Of a stretch of DNA of 6,228 nucleotides, positions 3,891-6,228 are shown piece after piece. A program made the translations under genes and the position numbers. This stretch comes from Synergistota bacterium. Lineage in GTDB: Bacteria; Synergistota; Synergistia; Synergistales; Synergistaceae. Numbering within the stretch: the stretch's first letter is position 1; each line of letters begins with the position of its first letter. The notes below the pieces were generated by a model. It had not been told where the DNA came from, ran no database searches, and saw only the letters and a program-made list of their open reading frames with translations. The stretch spans positions 1 through 6,228 of the forward strand of contig JAEXGR010000029.1 of the NCBI GenBank assembly GCA_023450745.1. Reading direction: 5' to 3'.

Positions 3891-4916
3891 ATGATCCGTT
3901 TTGAATGCGACTATGGCGAGGGGGCCCACCCCCGTATATTGGAGCGGCTGACCGCCACAAATATGGAACAGACCGCGGGTTACGGCGAGGACCCGCACTG
4001 CGAAGCCGCGCGCGGCTACATCAGGGAACTTTGCCGTATGCCGGAGGCGGACGTGCATTTCCTTACCGGCGGCACCCAGGCGAACCTCACCGTCGTTGCC
4101 GCCGCGCTGCGCCCGCACCAAGGAGTAATCGCCGCAGAGAACGGCCACATCAACGTCCACGAGACAGGCGCGGTGGAGGCGGCGGGACATAAAATCATCG
4201 CCGTGCCGGGCGCGGACGGCAAAGTCACCGCCGGCACCGTGCGGGCGGTCTATGAAAGCCACTGGAAAGACCCGACCCATGAACATACCGTCCAGCCCGC
4301 GATGGTCTACATCTCAAACCCAAGCGAAATCGGGACGGTCTACACGCTCGCCGAGCTGGAAGACATCTCCAAAGTCTGCCGCAAATGCGGTCTGCCGCTC
4401 TTTATGGACGGCGCGCGTCTCGGTTACGGGCTGGTCTGCGAGCTCTGCGACTACTCTCTCGCCGACATCGCCGCCCTCTGCGACGTCTTTTACATCGGCG
4501 GGACGAAAGTCGGCGCGCTCTTCGGAGAGGCGGTCGTCATCACTAACGACGCGTTGAAAAAAGATTTCCGCTATATAATGAAACAGCGCGGCGGCATGCT
4601 CGCGAAGGGGCGTCTTTTGGGAATACAGTTCGAGACGCTCTTCGAGGACGGCCTCTACTTCGAAATCTCAAAACACGCCGTGGCGCTGGCCATGAAGCTG
4701 CGCGCCGCCTGCGCCGCCAAAGGCTATTCCTTCCTCGTCGATTCGCGGACGAACCAGCAATTTCCCATCCTGCCCAACGGCCTCATCGAGAAACTCGGAG
4801 AGAAATATTCCTTCGCCTCCTGGCAGCCGACAGACGCGGCGCATACGGCGGTGCGCTTCTGCACGAGCTGGGCGACAAAAGAAGAACACCTCGACGAACT
4901 GATTGCGGCGCTCTGA
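3891..4916 (+). CDS. ltaE: Low-specificity L-threonine aldolase
   Basis: A PLP-dependent fold-type I enzyme that splits L-threonine or L-allo-threonine to glycine and acetaldehyde in the cytoplasm. The 341 residues are full length for the family. Visible landmarks are GYGEDPHCEAAR (30-41), the cofactor phosphate loop TGGTQAN (59-65), GHINVHETGAVE (85-96) with the histidine that stacks on the PLP ring, FMDGARLGYG (171-180) with D173 near the pyridine nitrogen, and the Schiff-base lysine K206 in YIGGTKVGAL. R322 near the C-terminus (AVRFCTSW) is a likely carboxylate contact. AGGAG lies 9 nt before the ATG. It is a lone plus-strand gene, divergent from the arsR-family gene and convergent with azlCD. 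Related beta-eliminating enzymes share the fold, but the motif set fits threonine aldolase best. Confidence 0.92.
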   Translation: MIRFECDYGEGAHPRILERLTATNMEQTAGYGEDPHCEAARGYIRELCRMPEADVHFLTGGTQANLTVVAAALRPHQGVIAAENGHINVHETGAVEAAGHKIIAVPGADGKVTAGTVRAVYESHWKDPTHEHTVQPAMVYISNPSEIGTVYTLAELEDISKVCRKCGLPLFMDGARLGYGLVCELCDYSLADIAALCDVFYIGGTKVGALFGEAVVITNDALKKDFRYIMKQRGGMLAKGRLLGIQFETLFEDGLYFEISKHAVALAMKLRAACAAKGYSFLVDSRTNQQFPILPNGLIEKLGEKYSFASWQPTDAAHTAVRFCTSWATKEEHLDELIAAL

Positions 4917-4922
4917 AAACGA

Positions 4923-4944
4923 GGCTGGCGGCGCGCCGCCAGCC
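4923..4944. terminator. 22-bp perfect palindrome, bidirectional terminator
   Basis: A fully self-complementary GC-rich palindrome (GGCTGGCGGC and its complement around a central GC) sits in the 30-nt gap between the convergent threonine aldolase and azlD stops. It is followed by CTTTAAAA on the plus strand and by TCGTTTTC on the minus strand, so it can end transcripts from both sides. Confidence 0.8.
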
Positions 4945-4946
4945 CT

Positions 4947-5252
4947 TTAAAACCCCAGTCTCGTCACCAGATAAGCCGCGGCGATCGAAGCGGGAAGCAC
5001 GACGAGGACATTGCCGCTGAACCAGCCGGTAAGAAAGGCGACGGCCGTAGCGGCGGCCGAGCTTTTAAAATCTCCCGTCGCCAGAAGAATATCGGGGAAA
5101 ATTAAAGAGCCGATAACGGCAAATGGAATATAGCCGAGCACCGAGGAGATAAAGGGCGGCAGCCGGCGGCCGGTGAGAAAAAAGGGCGGCAGGATGCGCG
5201 AGGGCGCGGTGACGCACATCATCAAAATTGAGAGAAAGACGATCTTCGACAT
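4947..5252 (-). CDS. azlD: AzlD, small subunit of branched-chain amino acid exporter
   Basis: A 101-residue membrane protein with three to four hydrophobic segments and the AzlD signature: an N-terminal helix (3-16), then SRILPPFFLTGRRLPPFISSVLGYIPFAVIGSLIFPDIL (18-56), and two further helices (65-78, 81-97). It acts together with AzlC in the inner membrane to export branched-chain amino acids and their analogues, and is unstable or inactive alone in studied systems. The ATG at 5252 overlaps the azlC stop by one base (TGATG), indicating translational coupling. A GTG at 5255 is also in frame and sits 7 nt from GGAGG (the ATG is 10 nt away), so the true start may be one codon earlier. Confidence 0.9.
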   Translation of the reverse strand: MSKIVFLSILMMCVTAPSRILPPFFLTGRRLPPFISSVLGYIPFAVIGSLIFPDILLATGDFKSSAAATAVAFLTGWFSGNVLVVLPASIAAAYLVTRLGF

Positions 5253-6001
5253 CACTCACGCACCTCCTTCGCGGCCGGAAAAAGCAGCGCGCCGGCCACG
5301 GCGGCGGCTCCGGCGGATATGATTATCGCCACGCCGCGGTTGAGCGGCGTGAAAAGCGGCAGCCATTTAAAAAGCGCCGAAAGCGCCATCGCCGAAAGCG
5401 TGACGACGAGCGCCGCGCGGCTCCGGCGGGCGGCGGGGATAATTATCGCCACAAAAAGCGCGTATATCGCGACGCCCATACTAGACTGCAAATCCCGCGG
5501 CAAAAAAGAGGTCCCGAGATAACCGCATACGGTAAGGACGTTCCACGTCAAATATATCGGCAGCTGCACCCCCCAGAGAAAGCCGGAAGAGACGGTCTCC
5601 GCCTCCTGCAAAGAGGCGAGGCTGAAACTCTCGTCCGTGAGAAAGAAAAAAAGTGCGCCCTTCGCGGCAGGATTCATCCCCCGCTCCATGCGCTGCGAAA
5701 TCGAAGAACCCATCATAATATGGCGCGCGTTAAGCAGCGCGGTCGTGACGAGAATATCGGCGACGGAGGCCCCGATCATCAGCATATTGAGCGCGGCAAA
5801 CTGGCTGGCGCCCGCGAAGACGACCGCCGACATAAACAGGCTCTCCCAGGCCGTCAGCCCCGCCGTCTTTGCCAGAATCCCGAAAGCCATCGCGCTCGGC
5901 ACCATGCCGATGATGACCGGCAGGGATCTTTTAACGCCGCCGGCAAACCCTTCCACGGACGGCCTCTTCCCCGCGGTTTTCTCAAAAACCTGTTTCCCCA
6001 T
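5252..6001 (-). CDS. azlC: AzlC, large subunit of branched-chain amino acid exporter
   Basis: A 249-residue polytopic membrane protein of the AzlC family. Landmarks are LPVIIGMVPSAMAFGILA (27-44), FAGASQFAALNML (62-74), LLNARHIMMGSS (89-100) and FFLTDESFSL (119-128), followed by four more hydrophobic segments (about 140-162, 175-191, 197-212, 224-241). The ATG at 6001 is preceded by AGGGG with an 8-nt gap; an upstream in-frame ATG (about 6031) has no ribosome site and overlaps the -10 box. It is the first gene of an azlC-azlD operon with one-base overlap. Branched-chain amino acids are the known substrates of the family; the exact substrate here is unproven. An IS66-type element lies immediately upstream of its promoter. 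Confidence 0.92.
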   Translation of the reverse strand: MGKQVFEKTAGKRPSVEGFAGGVKRSLPVIIGMVPSAMAFGILAKTAGLTAWESLFMSAVVFAGASQFAALNMLMIGASVADILVTTALLNARHIMMGSSISQRMERGMNPAAKGALFFFLTDESFSLASLQEAETVSSGFLWGVQLPIYLTWNVLTVCGYLGTSFLPRDLQSSMGVAIYALFVAIIIPAARRSRAALVVTLSAMALSALFKWLPLFTPLNRGVAIIISAGAAAVAGALLFPAAKEVRE

Positions 6002-6032
6002 CCACAACACCCCTGAAAATTTATTCACGGCC

Positions 6033-6061
6033 ATTGTACACTGCCACCCGGCAAATAACAA
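6033..6061 (-). promoter_or_regulatory. Promoter of azlCD
   Basis: The minus strand reads TTGTTA (6056-6061), 17 nt, then TACAAT (6033-6038, 5 of 6 to consensus). The -35 directly abuts the 8 bp (6062-6069) that would be the target duplication of the inserted element, so the core promoter is intact but everything upstream of it now belongs to the insertion. Confidence 0.65.
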
Positions 6062-6116
6062 TGCCGCCAGTAAGCGTCAAACCTCCAGTACCTGTTAACA
6101 TCAGGCGTAATCCTCT

Positions 6117-6157
6117 AAACTCCCCTCATCAGGAACCACATGCATAGAGGGGAGTTT
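6117..6157 (+). promoter_or_regulatory. Hairpin masking the tnpB ribosome site
   Basis: AAACTCCCCT (6117-6126) is the exact reverse complement of AGGGGAGTTT (6148-6157) with a 21-nt loop. The downstream arm contains the tnpB Shine-Dalgarno sequence (AGGGGAG), 7 nt before the ATG. Transcripts that include both arms, such as read-through from outside, should have the site paired. Confidence 0.55.
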
Positions 6158-6161
6158 TACA

Positions 6162-6228
6162 ATGATCAACGGCGAAGGCAAAGAGATTTACATCATCTGC
6201 GGAGCTACGGACATGCGCAAAGGGATCA
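6162..6228 (+). CDS. tnpB: IS66-family TnpB (OrfB accessory protein), N-terminal fragment
   Basis: Only the first 22 codons are in the window: MINGEGKEIYIICGATDMRKGI. The run CGATDMRKG is the hallmark near the N-terminus of IS66 TnpB/Orf2 proteins, which assist the TnpC transposase and are usually about 110-120 aa long. The ATG at 6162 has a strong AGGGGAG 7 nt upstream. The reading frame runs off the window intact. Whether tnpC follows cannot be seen. Confidence 0.85.
   Translation, partial: MINGEGKEIYIICGATDMRKGI

Larger units (their letters stand above)
6070..6228 (+). mobile_element. Left end of IS66-family insertion sequence (partial)
   Basis: The stretch begins GTAAGCGTCAAACC, which fits the GTAAGCG-type ends I know for IS66-family elements, and leads into a tnpB start 92 bp later. 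The 8 bp before it (TGCCGCCA, 6062-6069) is the predicted target duplication. There is no room for a tnpA gene between the end and tnpB, so this copy starts directly with tnpB. The right end lies outside the window. Confidence 0.7.

Noticed and set aside
3792..4286. 164-codon minus-strand frame opposite the start of the threonine aldolase gene
   Set aside because: It covers the aldolase promoter and N-terminus, whose PLP-binding motifs are intact on the other strand.
5228..6016. 262-codon plus-strand frame opposite azlC
   Set aside because: Arg/His-rich shadow of a membrane protein gene with recognisable AzlC motifs.

Overview
The window is a compact, gene-dense piece of a GC-rich bacterial chromosome with short spacers, good Shine-Dalgarno (SD) sequences and some TTG or GTG starts. 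The gene set is an EamB-type exporter, a DUF2148 ferredoxin-like protein, a DUF134-NifX fusion, a threonine aldolase and AzlCD. This mix is common in anaerobic, amino-acid-using lineages. Synergistota or Clostridia would fit, but that is a guess from gene content and no marker gene is present.

Layout. (1) 133-2060, minus strand: a four-gene cassette in the order marR-type regulator, DUF2148 Cys-rich protein, 67-aa two-helix membrane protein, eamB-type cysteine/O-acetylserine exporter. Identical 12-bp perfect palindromes GTGTATATACAC lie upstream of the first three genes, at 2082-2093, 1607-1618 and 962-973. The first two sit on recognisable promoters. The regulator itself has a Cys-x-Cys near its N-terminus. 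Together this looks like a self-contained, autoregulated thiol or cysteine stress/export regulon. (2) 2094-2520: a gene-free spacer whose right part is a 178-bp near-continuous nested hairpin (2346-2523). It shares its ends with a second long hairpin at the left edge of the window (1-126), so the two belong to one repeat family. (3) 2521-3641, minus strand: an ArsR-family regulator with the ELCAC metalloid-type motif, then a DUF134-NifX fusion protein. Between them is a perfect 19-bp-arm inverted repeat whose 5-nt loop overlaps the TTGACA of the promoter for the DUF134-NifX gene, a strong operator candidate. (4) 3891-4916, plus strand: low-specificity L-threonine aldolase. It is separated by a 22-bp perfect palindrome (a shared terminator) from the convergent azlCD operon (4947-6001, minus strand), a branched-chain amino acid exporter. 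(5) 6070 to the window end: the left end of an IS66-family element beginning GTAAGCG, with the start of tnpB. It is inserted 8 bp upstream of the azlC -35 box.

The most interesting parts are the triple-operator MarR/DUF2148/EamB cassette, the operator wrapped around the DUF134-NifX promoter, and the paired long-hairpin repeats placed just after minus-strand stop codons.
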